A stretch of DNA of 64,000 nucleotides from Parastagonospora avenae f. sp. tritici 18332-5. Lineage: Eukaryota; Ascomycota; Dothideomycetes; Pleosporales; Phaeosphaeriaceae. The DNA is taken from NCBI GenBank assembly GCA_022559985.1, contig JAFJTR010000118.1:1-64000 (forward strand). Reading direction: 5' to 3'. Of this stretch, positions 51,171-61,796 are shown in pieces; the first letter of the stretch is position 1; each line of letters opens with the position of its first letter. Both the position numbers and the translations under genes were made by a program. The notes under the pieces are model-generated. The model saw only the letters and a program-made list of their open reading frames with translations, was not told where the DNA came from and did no database searches.

Positions 51171-52893
51171 ATGGCGCCGTCCGAGCCCATGGGGAAGTAT
51201 CGACCGACATGGAAGCTCAGCGAGAAAGATCGCAATACCAAGTACACTCACAAAAAGATTGAAAGGACCATGAGACAGATTGGCCGGCCTGGGACGACGC
51301 GCCCTCGGGCTCTTAACAAAGCAGAGCTTATAGCTCTTTGGTTAGCGTAAGATCAGCAGATGAAGGACGCAAAAGGCAAGCGGTCGAAGGACTACGTGTC
51401 TGTGCCAGGACAAGACGTCCTGCCTAACAAGGCGCTGGGGGAAACAACGGATGACGAGTCGTCAGACGAGGATGATCCTGAAGAAGATAATGATGAAGAA
51501 GGTGTTCTTAACCCTGTTAAGCGCAACTCCAACAAGGAGGACGACGATGCGGACGACGATGAAGGCAGGGATAATGCGGAGGACAACGTTCAGCCGGAAG
51601 CTAGCGACGCGAGCGGCACGGACGAGTATATTGAAGTACCTACTGTGCCCTCAACGAAGACTGATCTGAAGAAGTGGGGGATTAAAGTCGGATATGATCG
51701 CACCAGCGCTCCGATGTTCAATCTCAAGTGGAAGCCAGAGTTCCTGAAGCGACGCGCCGCCAAGCAGAGCAAAGAAGCAGGGTCTGCCAATCCGGTCGAG
51801 AGAAATGACGATGCTGTCCTGGAAGGAGATGGAGATACCGACGAGTCTGAGCGAGGAAAGAGCAGGGAATCGACAGAAGAGAAGACCAAGCCTCTGAAGC
51901 GCAAGCGCGACGCATCTGAAGATGTCCAAACGGACAAGCGGGCCAAGCCCAACGAGCCCAAGGCAAAGAAAAGTGCAGCAGAGCCTGAGAAGCCTCAGTA
52001 GGATACCGACGTCCAGATGAGTGGCACTGACGAGCTTGTAGCTGGCAAGCCGCACGATCAGCTGCCGGTAGCTGGTGCAAAAAAAGGCAGCAAGCCGCCC
52101 GTCAGCCAGCAAACCTGCTGCAGCAAGCAAGCTTCCATTTAAACTTGGAGGAAAGCCTGTGAAAAAGGCGACAATGGCAGATAGAAAGAAGCTATCCGAG
52201 GGATTATCAGAAGCTGAGCGAGGGGCTACAACTTCGGCCGAAACCCGTTCGTATGATTTCGAACAGCCTAAGGATGGGCTCAAGACCATGTTCCGACCTG
52301 GTGAGTCATACCCTATCAGGCGATACGAAGGTCTTCGTCAATCGAAGCGGTTCGAGAAGACAACAGCTGGCATCCATATAGACGTAACAAAGGCGAAAGC
52401 AGCGCCTGAGAGTGCGAAGACGGCAGTGAATGGCAGTGCATTGCATGTCGATCCGGATTTGTCTAGCGACGATGAAGAGGAGAAGGGAGTGCGGCCTTCC
52501 CCAAGCACAAGCGGAGAAGATATGAATGAAGATGATGCCGATGATCCCGACCTCGATGGCACGGCACTCACATGCATCCCGGTCACAGGACCTCAGCGTG
52601 GCCCAGGTGGCGCGAAAGAGCAACCATCCCATGACCGACCACGCGAGATCATACCAGGCGGATATCACGATCCCGTGGTGGCAGGGGCCTGGCCCGTCCG
52701 GAACCAGATAGTCAACTTTATGTATCGTCAAACATTAAAGGAGATTAAGGTTATGAATCCACGTGGCTGCAACTAGGCGCAGAAGCTGATGTGTTTTGAG
52801 CAGACAAAAGAATATGGATTGTGGGATTATATGATGGAAAAGTGGCCGGATCAGATGCCGCTTCGACGCACAAAACCAGTGTACAAGTACTGA
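51171..52893 (+). pseudogene. Cluster gene 5: paralogue of gene 4 with three stops and one slip
   Basis: It starts MAPSEPMGKYRPTWKLSEKD, then KYTHKKIERTMRQIGRPGTT and ALNKAELIALWLA, clearly the N-terminal domain of the gene at 49155. A TAA at 51348-51350 falls inside that domain (the intact copy has WVEQDQ). The frame then stays open to a TAG at 51999. An A run of seven at 52079-52085, where six would fit, shifts the frame into the second long part. That part carries FRPGESYPIRRYEGLRQSKR and YHDPVVAGAWPVRNQIVNFM, related to the C-terminal motif of cluster gene 2. A TAG at 52774 follows, then LMCFEQTKEYGLWDYMMEKW and TGA at 52891. All stops are CAA/CAG-type C-to-T changes. Translation might still start at the ATG 51361. 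Confidence 0.8.
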
Positions 52894-53270
52894 ATTGGTG
52901 GTCCGTCAAAGTAAAAATAATGATCGTTACTGGATAAATAAGGAGTCCGCACAGATTATTTCAATTTCAGGTATTGACGTATGTTGCCGTGGATTTGTAT
53001 TTTGTCACTGTAAGCGAGTGCAAGTTCCTTTGTCCTTGAAGTAGGTTGAAGTGATTAGTCGCAAAAGTCACCAGAGCCAGAGAAAGGGTGCGGCTGTCGG
53101 ATCATGAGTATCGGTACGTACGTCGCATGATTATCGGCTGGTACGTTGGCTGCCCAACGCTGCTCAAACAGCCGACTCGATCCTACTTCGGCCCTACTCG
53201 TCTCAGATCAGATACACCTCTGTAGCATCCCCACGTAGCTCTGAAGAACAAGAAACAATCCCATCGTACC

Positions 53271-53327
53271 AATGCATTTGTAGCTATCGTATTTCCTTTC
53301 AGCACTAGTGCTAAGACCCTACCAACA
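53271..53327. repeat. Duplicated upstream element, copy 2
   Basis: Counterpart of 48454-48511, here 170-220 bases before the ATG at 53494. Shared words include ATGCATT, ATTTCCTTT, AGCACTAGTG and CCCTACCAACA. Confidence 0.75.
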
Positions 53328-53493
53328 GCGGCGAATATAACAATGACTTCGAAAAAACCGAATGCGTCAAACCGTCCTTTGTTATACCTTTCATATATCT
53401 GATAGTGACCACAATGCCATATGTTCTCATATGTAGTTTCAACCTTACTCAAACTCAGTCTAACACAGGCGCAGGGAGAAGCTTACCGAAAAG

Positions 53494-55974
53494 ATGGCCC
53501 CTCGAAAAAAGCGTGGCAAGAAGAAGCCGACTGGCGGAGATGAAAGTCCTGATGGAATCGATAGCGACACAGCAGTCTTGAACATTCCGCGGCTCGAATT
53601 CTCACAGCAATACACGAATGCCGACGGCTCGCCGGGAGGAAAGGAGGTGTACTACTGGACTGCTATTAAGAAATACTTGAAAGACCAACAAAGCGCAATA
53701 GCGTGAAGTAGCTCTAACTGGACAAAGCAAGTCCAGCGGGACCTTCTCGATTTCGAGGGGTCACAGGCGGAATTTGACGGTACCAAAGGGGACTGTGATA
53801 CTGCATCGAGCACAGAAAAAGAAGCAGCTATCGCTCAGGGCAAGAAATCGAACGGAGGACGTAGCGTTGCCACCAAAGCCGCTAAAGCCGCCCATGAACC
53901 GTTCAAAGCTCGACTAGCGAGGGTCAAGGCTATAACAGAAAACGGACAGGATTCCAGAGACGTGCGCGCTGGTCAGCATTCTCGTCTCGCAGGAGCGCAA
54001 TGGCGTCCGGAAGACTTCCTATACTATCAAGATAGCATGCGAAGATGGAAGAGATGGCGCTATTTCAACCCGGATCCAGCAGAGCGTGCTGCGTACAAAG
54101 CTGAACGATCAAGGACTAAAATATCGTATAAGCTGCAAGCGACAGGCGAGGACAGTGGATATGAAGATTGGATGCGCTATATGCTCAACTACTACGACCG
54201 GCGATATATCGGTGGCCAGAGGTACAAGTCGGGGCACGTCAACCGCTTAGGCAACTTTTTACGCGATTCCGATGCGATGCCGCAAAGACCGCAAATCGGA
54301 TGGGAAGAGCTACACATGTGGACGCCTAGACCCAGGCGCTGGCATTCGGGGCTGCCGCCCAGGATCGGCGTCGATGAGAATGGTGTCGGAGAGATGATGG
54401 ATGGAGTCGAGCAGTTCCGGTATGCGGACCGCCATAGAGAGGGTGACATCAATAATTCTATACCTGTCAATCTTGATCTCAAAGAGGTCGAGAAAGAAAG
54501 GTCAAAGCATGAAAACAAGCTGCTGCCGCTCAAAGACAGGGTGAAGAAAGAGTTGGGCTACGCAACGCACACAGAGCGACGCGAGCTTGAGACCGCTCGC
54601 TTCGCGGGAAGCAGACTAAATACGCTGGCATTGAGCTCCATCCGATCACTTGAAGGCGCGCCCTACGCGGATCGATGGGCCGAGGTGCGCACGGAACAGA
54701 GTCTCTTTATCGCAGCCAAGGAACTATCGTGGGACTGGCTGACATCCTTTGATGGCTTGGACAAGGTACGACCAGCTGATTATCCCACTATTCTTCCAAT
54801 CAGTGCTGTGCGAGATGAAATTCTCTCGAGCGTTGATGAAAATGGTGGAGATGAAGACGGAAAGGATCGGGATCCCATGATACGCGGGCCGGCGCCTGGT
54901 GGCAGGAAGGACTCTGAGACTTAGGAGCGCCTGGAAAAATCAGACCCGCCTCAAGGGCCTGGAGCAAGGGAGTGAGAAGATAGTGAGCAAGAAGATGGCA
55001 TCGAGAACACCGAAGCACCCGGGAATGAATGAGAGCTCCGAAGGAAGCGCAATGCAAGTTCAGACTATCCATACTTGAAGCATAAGTTCTGTCGGGAGAA
55101 GAGAGCGCGACCTGATGACGCCCCAAACCGCATCGATATCAGATCGTGAGGCGAGGAAACGGACGGGAGACGCGAATGGCACGTGTGCAGGGTTTTGTCA
55201 CCAGCTTCCGAAGTCTACTCTCCCCTAAGGTCCCCGATCGACCCTGATCAAATAGATCCTGCTTCGTTACCTCCAACAGATCAAGGGTTCGACTCAGTAC
55301 ACATGCGGCAGGTTGATAATAAGCAGATCGAGCCGCTTGAAAATAGTAGAAGGCGTTGTGCACTCACCAAGGAGTGTCGACCATGGTGGCCTCATCCGGC
55401 CGCAGAGTGTTGGGTCGTCCACTCTAGGATTTCACACGGCCGAGATAATGGGTCGAACACCAATCCAACGGATACACCATTCCACATGGCCGAGGGAGGC
55501 GTAGCCATCTATCATGAAAGGATCTCGGACCATTACGGTCTCAAAGCGTAGCCGAACTCAGAAGCAAGATGGCCAGCCCTAGGTATTAGAGTACCGTACG
55601 CACCGATGACATTCGATGATCGCAAAGTCAGCCTTCCAGAAACAACAGAACATGAAGATGCCGCAAGCACTCAAAAGACTGCGGAGACTGGCGCCCCTCA
55701 TGGCATAGACAAGAGCACACCCGACATTCCGCATGGTTTGGAAGCCCAGGACGCGAGACATCGGCATGGGTACGAATTTCATTCCATGACCGTACCAATT
55801 ATCAAGGAGCCACAAGAATCATGGGGTGAAGTCGACGCAGAGCCTCCGGTGAGACCTTCTGATGGCGAGTCGGACGATGCTGGCGACATATTCCACACAT
55901 CGTATGAGGAAGGGCCTCTTACAGCCCTAGGAGCACCGTCGAATCCGTCGAGCGACGATCCAATAGATGAGTAG
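53494..55974 (+). pseudogene. Cluster gene 6: 2.48-kb single frame with six internal stops
   Basis: From MAPRKKRGKKKPTGGDESPD a single reading frame can be followed for 827 codons without any indel. It crosses TGA 53704, TAG 54922, TGA 54973, TGA 55030, TGA 55147 and TAG 55549 to a TAG at 55972. Both sides of every stop have the same charged, low-repeat composition as the other cluster proteins. Readable blocks include LEFSQQYTNADGSPGGKEVY, QWRPEDFLYYQDSMRRWKRW, RYFNPDPAERAAYKAERSRT, WEELHMWTPRPRRWHSGLPP and ELSWDWLTSFDGLDKV. I recognise no domain. TGA here converts to CGA and TAG to CAG by one C-to-T reversal. The longest surviving piece, from about 53707 to 54924, lacks the original start. 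Function unknown. Confidence 0.75.
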
Positions 55975-56352
55975 CGACTCCTAAGGTACTTGCTTAAGAG
56001 ATTCCGTTTGGGCGGTTATTGGGAGTATAATATGCCGTCTGCATCGGTGGAGATCAACAAAGTAGCACAAATTGCTGTAGGGCCAGGAATGGCGTGTTGG
56101 GTATGATAGGATATGAACGCGATGGAAGACGTAGATTAGCGGATGGCAAACGATGGAGGTGAATGAGCACCCCTGTAATGATTCCATGTACGAGAGCTCG
56201 ATAATATTTCACGCGTGTCTTTGAGTGAAGCAGCAGCAACACAATGATGCAAACTGTCCGTGACGTCATGCGACAGTCTAACCGAATGCGTCCAACCCCT
56301 GGGCCTGTGCGACAACCACCATCTCCAAGCCTCAACCTTCATACGCCCACCA

Positions 56353-57306
56353 TCACGACTCCCTTCCCGCCAACTTGTCTCTGCCTTCCTTGACCCATGC
56401 CTCCCACTTTCTCATGGTCTCCTCATCGAATCTCGGATCTTCACCCAGCACCGTCAAGCGATTCTGTCTGTACCACGCCCCGCACTGGCTGTTTGTCTCC
56501 AAGCGCCAGCGGTACAGAATTCCATTGTAAACCTCCGCTTCTGATCTATTCAGCTTCTCCGCGATCAGAATGGCCTCAGAAGAATTCGGCGGTGCGGTGG
56601 GGAGCCGTGCCTGGCGGTGTTGGAGCCACGCGAGGTAAGACTGCACCGACCGTCCTTCGCGCAAAAGAAACTCTTTCGTGCTGCAGTACTTTGGCTCGCG
56701 TCTAGACGATTGAGGCAGGATAGGTAGTTGGATCTTGTTTTGTTCCTGAAACTGGAGCTTGTTCTCTCCGCTGTTCACATCCATCATTTCTCCCTCTGTC
56801 AAAGCAGCAGATGGCGCTTCCGCCACGTTGGTCTGTTCCGTCTGGGCTTCCGTGGGCGCGTGAGGTGTTAAATCATCTGTTCGGTGTTGGGCAGCAGTCC
56901 CTGATGGCAGAATCTCTTGCGATGGCAATGGTTGCTTGACTTCTTTCTCTTGCTCCAGATCTGTGGTACCTGGGATACTTGGTATGACTGCTCCGTGTTC
57001 CATGTGGTCCATGTCTCTGTCTTCTTTTCCTGTGTCCACCTTTGGCGGCGCAGATTCCTCCAGCATTTCCCTTTGCAAAGCTGCTTCCTCTGGCTCACCC
57101 ATGTCGACATCCACGATATGTGGAGATGCTGGCCTTGCGACCTGGTCGTCGACGCTGTTAATAGAATGCGATACCGGTGACGTCCGTTCAGGTAGCGGAA
57201 CAGGCTGAGTAGCATTGGCTTGCTCGATGTCCATCGCTCCATCGTACTGCATGGAAAGAATCACCTCTGCGCTTGCATTCGCTGGGTCTGTCAGTGAGCT
57301 TGACAT
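56353..57306 (-). CDS. Unknown acidic protein with YRQxRLxxLGEDP domain, cluster gene 7
   Basis: 317 residues from ATG 57306. In the same frame an upstream ATG at 57513 would add 69 residues, but a TAG at 57372-57370 intervenes (IP*GGASATRRPPF); the upstream text is coding-like, so this copy has probably lost its original N-terminus. The first 200 residues are acidic and disordered. Residues ~205-310 form a helical domain: STKEFLLREGRSVQSYLAWL, then SSEAILIAEKLNRSEAEVYN, LYRWRLETNSQCGAWYRQNR and LTVLGEDPRFDEE. The same domain ends cluster gene 8 immediately upstream, so the two are neighbouring paralogues on one strand. Role unknown. Confidence 0.7.
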   Translation of the reverse strand: MSSSLTDPANASAEVILSMQYDGAMDIEQANATQPVPLPERTSPVSHSINSVDDQVARPASPHIVDVDMGEPEEAALQREMLEESAPPKVDTGKEDRDMDHMEHGAVIPSIPGTTDLEQEKEVKQPLPSQEILPSGTAAQHRTDDLTPHAPTEAQTEQTNVAEAPSAALTEGEMMDVNSGENKLQFQEQNKIQLPILPQSSRREPKYCSTKEFLLREGRSVQSYLAWLQHRQARLPTAPPNSSEAILIAEKLNRSEAEVYNGILYRWRLETNSQCGAWYRQNRLTVLGEDPRFDEETMRKWEAWVKEGRDKLAGRES

Positions 57307-57814
57307 GGATGACGGACATGTTGAGTTGGGTGTCGCGAACGGTGGGCGTCGAGTCGCAGATGCCCCACCCTATGGAATTCCATTGTCCGGTACAAATTCT
57401 GCAGCACTTTGCCTTTCAGCCTCTTGTGTATCTTGATGGCCATCTGACTTTCCATTCGATGGCACAGCCGGCGATGGTGCCAGCGGCGCGCTACTGCTAG
57501 AGCGGAGGCGCATTCTGCTCTTCGTCTTGTAATATTGATTCCAGAATGATTTATGCCGGTGGGTATCGTTGCAAGAAGTGGTGATAGTTGATTGCAAAGA
57601 GGGCACGTGTTGTCGACAACGTGATTGCGGAGACTACCAATAACAGAGTGACGCGTTATCACGTGCGCTCACTTTTACACTCATTGAGCACATTCTCTGA
57701 ACATTTCATCATGGTTTTGCTAGAACTATGATACAAATTTCTATTTTCAGGTATCTGAACACCTATGTCTCGATATACTTCAATGACACTAAGCAGCACT
57801 TGTTCACGACAAGA

Positions 57815-59386
57815 TCATCCCCACATACTCATGATCGTCGGCCTCCCACTGCCGCTCTCTTCATATGCCGGATCCTCACCCAAGTTCTTCAAACGATCCT
57901 GCCTATAAACTGAACCTCCGCTTCCCTGCTCAAGTTGCCAATAGCCGTCAATTTCCTTCCAGACATCCATCGCACGTCTACCAAGCTGGAGCGCAATATT
58001 TTTTGCTTCCATTGCAAAGGGGGTATACCTCGGATCGGCAGTACCGCGGTAGTCCAGCCAGTGCAGGTATGCATGACGGGCAGTTACCAGTTCACCGACG
58101 ACGAAGTTGTTGAGATTTTTCGGACGCTGCCCGGGTAGCAGAGTGATGGTGAATGTCTCGTCGATCCTGAAGTCGAAGTTTCGGATGGCGATGGTGTCGT
58201 TCGCGCCGTGTAGGAGACCTAGCGCCTGAACAAGTCGACAGTCCTTGATGAGCAGGCGGTTGACAGGTCCGTCTTGCATGTCTGCGATCGCCTGGCCAAC
58301 ACTGCCTTCGATATTGCGGTGCGTGTGCATGCTTACGATCTTTGCTGATGGGTAGTGCTGGGACTGGACGACATGGATACGCTCGACTGGAAAAGCTTCG
58401 GGATTGGTGACTGGCACGAGGACGCTGTGCTCTGCTGTCAGTGGGCCGGACCAGGGAGATTGCTTGGGTCGCTTCGCAATTTGTTTTCCTGTCGAGCTGC
58501 GCTGTAGGACGAGCGGGTTGGTTGGCGTCTGGATCTGTGGGTGAGATGCTTCGGGAGCCAGATGGGTTGCGTTCGTCAACTCAACGTCCTCTGACAATGC
58601 TCCGGCGGCTGCAGTACCTACGTCATCTTGCGCCTTGGACTTCCAACTGCAAGCTTTTTGGAACTGTTTCTGAGGTTTCCTGGTCACTCGGACATCAAAC
58701 GCGACTCGTCTGCTCCCTCGCCTAGCTTCAGGTAGGATTAGACTGCAACCTTCAGGAGCAGTAGTGGGCTCCTTGTGCGCAGTGGCCAGTGGAACGGTCT
58801 GCTCTCCTGCGTTCTCCGCGCCTTTCTGTCCTGGCATTTGCTCCTTGTCTTCAACACAATTCGCCATCTCCAACCCCATCATAGCATCTTCTTCCATCAC
58901 CGGGCCCAGATCGCTTGTGACCGCCACTTCTGGATCTGCCGAGCTTTGGCCGTGCATGCTCTCAGGCACACTTTGTTCTTCAATATCAGCCTGTCCCTCT
59001 TCTTGCTCTTCCTTTAGCTCCACCAGGGGCAATTGGAACGTTACCCTCTTCTCACCCACTCTCTGCGCCATCGCAAACTCAGAATATGATGTTGCAATCT
59101 GCTTGTTGCTTGATACAATGTCCCGAATTTTATGGCGGCGCGGCTCCACGGTTTTGATCCTGCGACCGCCGATCCACATCAGGCCATTCACGGCGTTGTG
59201 AAAGTCTTTGCGTGTAGTCGCGTCGAGCTGGATTTCGATATGGTGCTTCATGTGGGCAAGCATCTTCGCGGATGGTTCGGAGGTTACGAGAAGATCACGT
59301 CGTGATGCCATCGTTTCTGTTGCGCTTGGAGTATGATCAGGTAGGGGTGTTGGCTCTATCGTGGGAGAGCGCGAATCGCATGACAT
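57815..59386 (-). CDS. Unknown 523-residue protein, cluster gene 8 (intact)
   Basis: Single exon from ATG 59386 to TGA 57815. N-terminal block KMLAHMKHHIEIQLDATTRK, then DFHNAVNGLMWIGGRRIKTV with a basic RRHK. A long disordered Glu/Gln-rich middle follows, then a compact region AKIVSMHTHRNIEGSVGQAI and LLIKDCRLVQALGLLHGAND, IAIRNFDFRIDETFTITLLP. The C-terminal domain (HAYLHWLDYRG, EAKNIALQLGRRAMDVW, YWQLEQ, SVYRQDRLKNLGEDPAYEES) matches that of cluster gene 7. I recognise no family. The absence of internal stops makes it a good reference copy for judging the decayed neighbours. Confidence 0.75.
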   Translation of the reverse strand: MSCDSRSPTIEPTPLPDHTPSATETMASRRDLLVTSEPSAKMLAHMKHHIEIQLDATTRKDFHNAVNGLMWIGGRRIKTVEPRRHKIRDIVSSNKQIATSYSEFAMAQRVGEKRVTFQLPLVELKEEQEEGQADIEEQSVPESMHGQSSADPEVAVTSDLGPVMEEDAMMGLEMANCVEDKEQMPGQKGAENAGEQTVPLATAHKEPTTAPEGCSLILPEARRGSRRVAFDVRVTRKPQKQFQKACSWKSKAQDDVGTAAAGALSEDVELTNATHLAPEASHPQIQTPTNPLVLQRSSTGKQIAKRPKQSPWSGPLTAEHSVLVPVTNPEAFPVERIHVVQSQHYPSAKIVSMHTHRNIEGSVGQAIADMQDGPVNRLLIKDCRLVQALGLLHGANDTIAIRNFDFRIDETFTITLLPGQRPKNLNNFVVGELVTARHAYLHWLDYRGTADPRYTPFAMEAKNIALQLGRRAMDVWKEIDGYWQLEQGSGGSVYRQDRLKNLGEDPAYEESGSGRPTIMSMWG

Positions 59387-60059
59387 CGCGTCAGTTGACT
59401 TTGGTCAGAGATCATGGTAAATATTAGAAGATCAGAATGTTTGATGTTTGTTCTATGTTTGTTGTTGCGCCTGACGATGACGCGTTTGTCGACGCGCAGA
59501 GTTTTCGAGGCTTGCTTACACTTTCACTCCAGGGCTGGCAACCAACACCTCACACGTCGTAAAAGTGCGTCCAGGCGCCTGGAGCTAACAATTCAATATA
59601 TATATATAGTCGACTGGCAAGGCGGATAAAGAAAATCAGAGAATAGTCATCAGGAATTGCGTTAGTGAAGAACCGGAGATGTGACAAGAACGGAAGAGAG
59701 ATACAAATATAAGCCAAACTTCATGCTATAACTATTACAAATCTCATCCCCACTCAAACTGATCGTGCTCTGCAAAGTCGCAAGCGGACCTGCTTGGTGT
59801 AGCAAACGAATGCTTGAACGAGTTAATGGTGCCGGGGTCACTCTAGCGATTACATTACGGTATCCAGCTGGCTCACACTATCAGCAACATAGACCAGCTA
59901 AAAGAAATTGTAGACATCATTTTCCATTCTTCAAAATTGCATAGTATGAAGAGCTATTATCCAGAGAGCTCAACGCCGTACATATAATTTTCGTCCTACT
60001 CGAACATTTCAAATCCAGAACATCACCGGCGTTCTTTTCTGCTTTAACAATCCTCTCAG
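59387..60059. other. Intergenic with TA microsatellite
   Basis: A short (TA)n run at about 59595-59608. Otherwise AT-rich flank between the promoter of cluster gene 8 and the 3' end of cluster gene 9; no gene seen. Confidence 0.45.
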
Positions 60060-61796
60060 TCAATTATCTCTACCTTGTGTTCTGCTTCTGAGCAACATTT
60101 CGTCGGCATTGCCATCGTTCTCGCCAGGCTCGATGTACGGATTTCCATTCACCGGGTCCAGAACCACGCCGCCCAAAGCCATGTACGCATTCCTCGCCTC
60201 GTCCATGTTACGCTGCAGGACCTGAAGATTTCCGTTGTTACGGCCAGCCTACGCATCGCGCAGCGCATGGATCGATAAAGCCCACACGCTATGGGCGTGA
60301 TTTCGACGTGCCCTAGCCGGATCGTAAGGGACAGCAGGGCCGAAATCTACCCCCTCGCCGTCAGAGTCCTCGTCTGTATTGAGCCCTAGAAGTGGACGAG
60401 GTAGCGGAATCGCGAATGGGTCGTATAAGCCATGCAAGGGTAGAGGGAGAGTTGTCCCGGGTGCTGGCTGTGTCGGTGCCTGTGCAGGAGCTAGTCGATG
60501 CGTTTCGTTCTGATCCGCCATCTCTTGGAGGTCAGCGTATGGGCAGTTGAACGGATGGACGCCTGTGTGTTGATGATGCAGGTAGGAACGTGCGCCCCGG
60601 ATGTCGGTCATCGCCTGGAAATGGGTGTTGGCTTGGTTAGCACGCTGGCCGACACCTTGCTCAGGTTCATCTGCGGAAGAATCTGAAACAGCTTCGACGG
60701 TCTCGTCAACCATATCGTGGTCCACAAATGCGCTGATGACGATGATGTCGGGGTTGGCCGTATCTCGCTCCACTAGCTGAGCGAGCTGCCAAATTCGATA
60801 CGCCTTGTCCCTACGCATGCGCATCAGATGGATGTGAAGCTGTGCGTCATTGAAGTGCTTCTCAAGCGCAAACATGTCTCGGTTTCGTGCAGATTTCACC
60901 TTTATCAACAGTTCTTCAACCAAATCGAGCTCTAGTATGGCAGCCTCGAAGCCATTCCATGCTTTATCGCTCTCGCGTTTGGCTTGTGCTACAGTCATCG
61001 TTACTTCGGCTGGTGCGGTGCTCTCTCAATCTTGGAGGCCACTACTGGCGTCGGATGACTCCTCGAGAGTATTTGCTTTGCGCTTCGTACCAGCAGCGCG
61101 CAAATGGCCTTCGTATTCTTTCATCTCTTCAATCTCTCGATTCGAGCGTTCCAATATCAGTTCCGCCTCGCGTGCGTCTAGCTTTGCTTCGGCGAGTGCA
61201 AGAGCCCAATCTGCGTCAAACACACGTTTCTCGGCTTGTTGGAGGGCGTTTGAGCGCTGATCAGTTGGCAACGACTTAACTTGCTCCAAAGCTTTCTTGG
61301 CTTCCACTAATTGGGAGAACTCCAGCTCAGGTGGGTGGTTTATGAGGGTCTGAGCTGGGTGGTGAGCTTCCAGCTGCTTCTTGCGGAACTCAGATGTCAG
61401 TACGCGAATCTTCCACTCGCGTGCAGTCAAACAAAGGCCTGTTTCTTGCGTAGGTGGTTTTACATCGGTTTTTTCCTCGCCAGACTCTTCATCCTCTGCG
61501 GGATCCTCAGATGTAGTATCGTGAACCGGGTTGACCTCTCCCTTGTCGGAGATTTCAGAATCGCTTTCGGCTTCGGCTTCTGAGACCTCGTCCTCTGTCT
61601 GTGCTCCCGGTGCAAACACGGAGTTTCGTGCGGCGAAGGACTTCAGACTGAGAAGAAATGATGGACGGAGTGATGTTGCTGGAGTATCTTCCTCGTGATC
61701 CCCACCTTGAACCACGATGGGATCTGCCTCTGTGTCTCCCTCACGACCGGATGGCGATGAAGTTGAACGAAATGAGGTTGAGGAGCTGGAGGCCAC
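60060..61796 (-). pseudogene. Cluster gene 9: coiled-coil protein with two in-frame stops
   Basis: One minus frame is open from at least 61796 to TGA 60062-60060, crossing TGA 61028-61026 and TAG 60251-60249 without any indel. Before the first stop: acidic disordered sequence, REWKIRVLTSEFRKKQLEAH, and a long coiled coil (LVEAKKALEQVKSLPTDQRS, AEKRVFDADWALALAEAKLD, SNREIEEMKEYEGHLR). Between the stops: AKRESDKAWNGFEAAILELD, RMRRDKAYRIWQLAQLVERD and a Pro-rich segment. After the second: NLQVLQRNMDEARNAYMALG, GVVLDPVNGNPYIEPGENDG. Both stops are C-to-T-type (CGA, CAG). No ATG start is visible; the frame hits a TAG at 61859-61857 upstream, so the 5' end is damaged or in an exon I cannot place. 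Function unknown. Confidence 0.75.
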
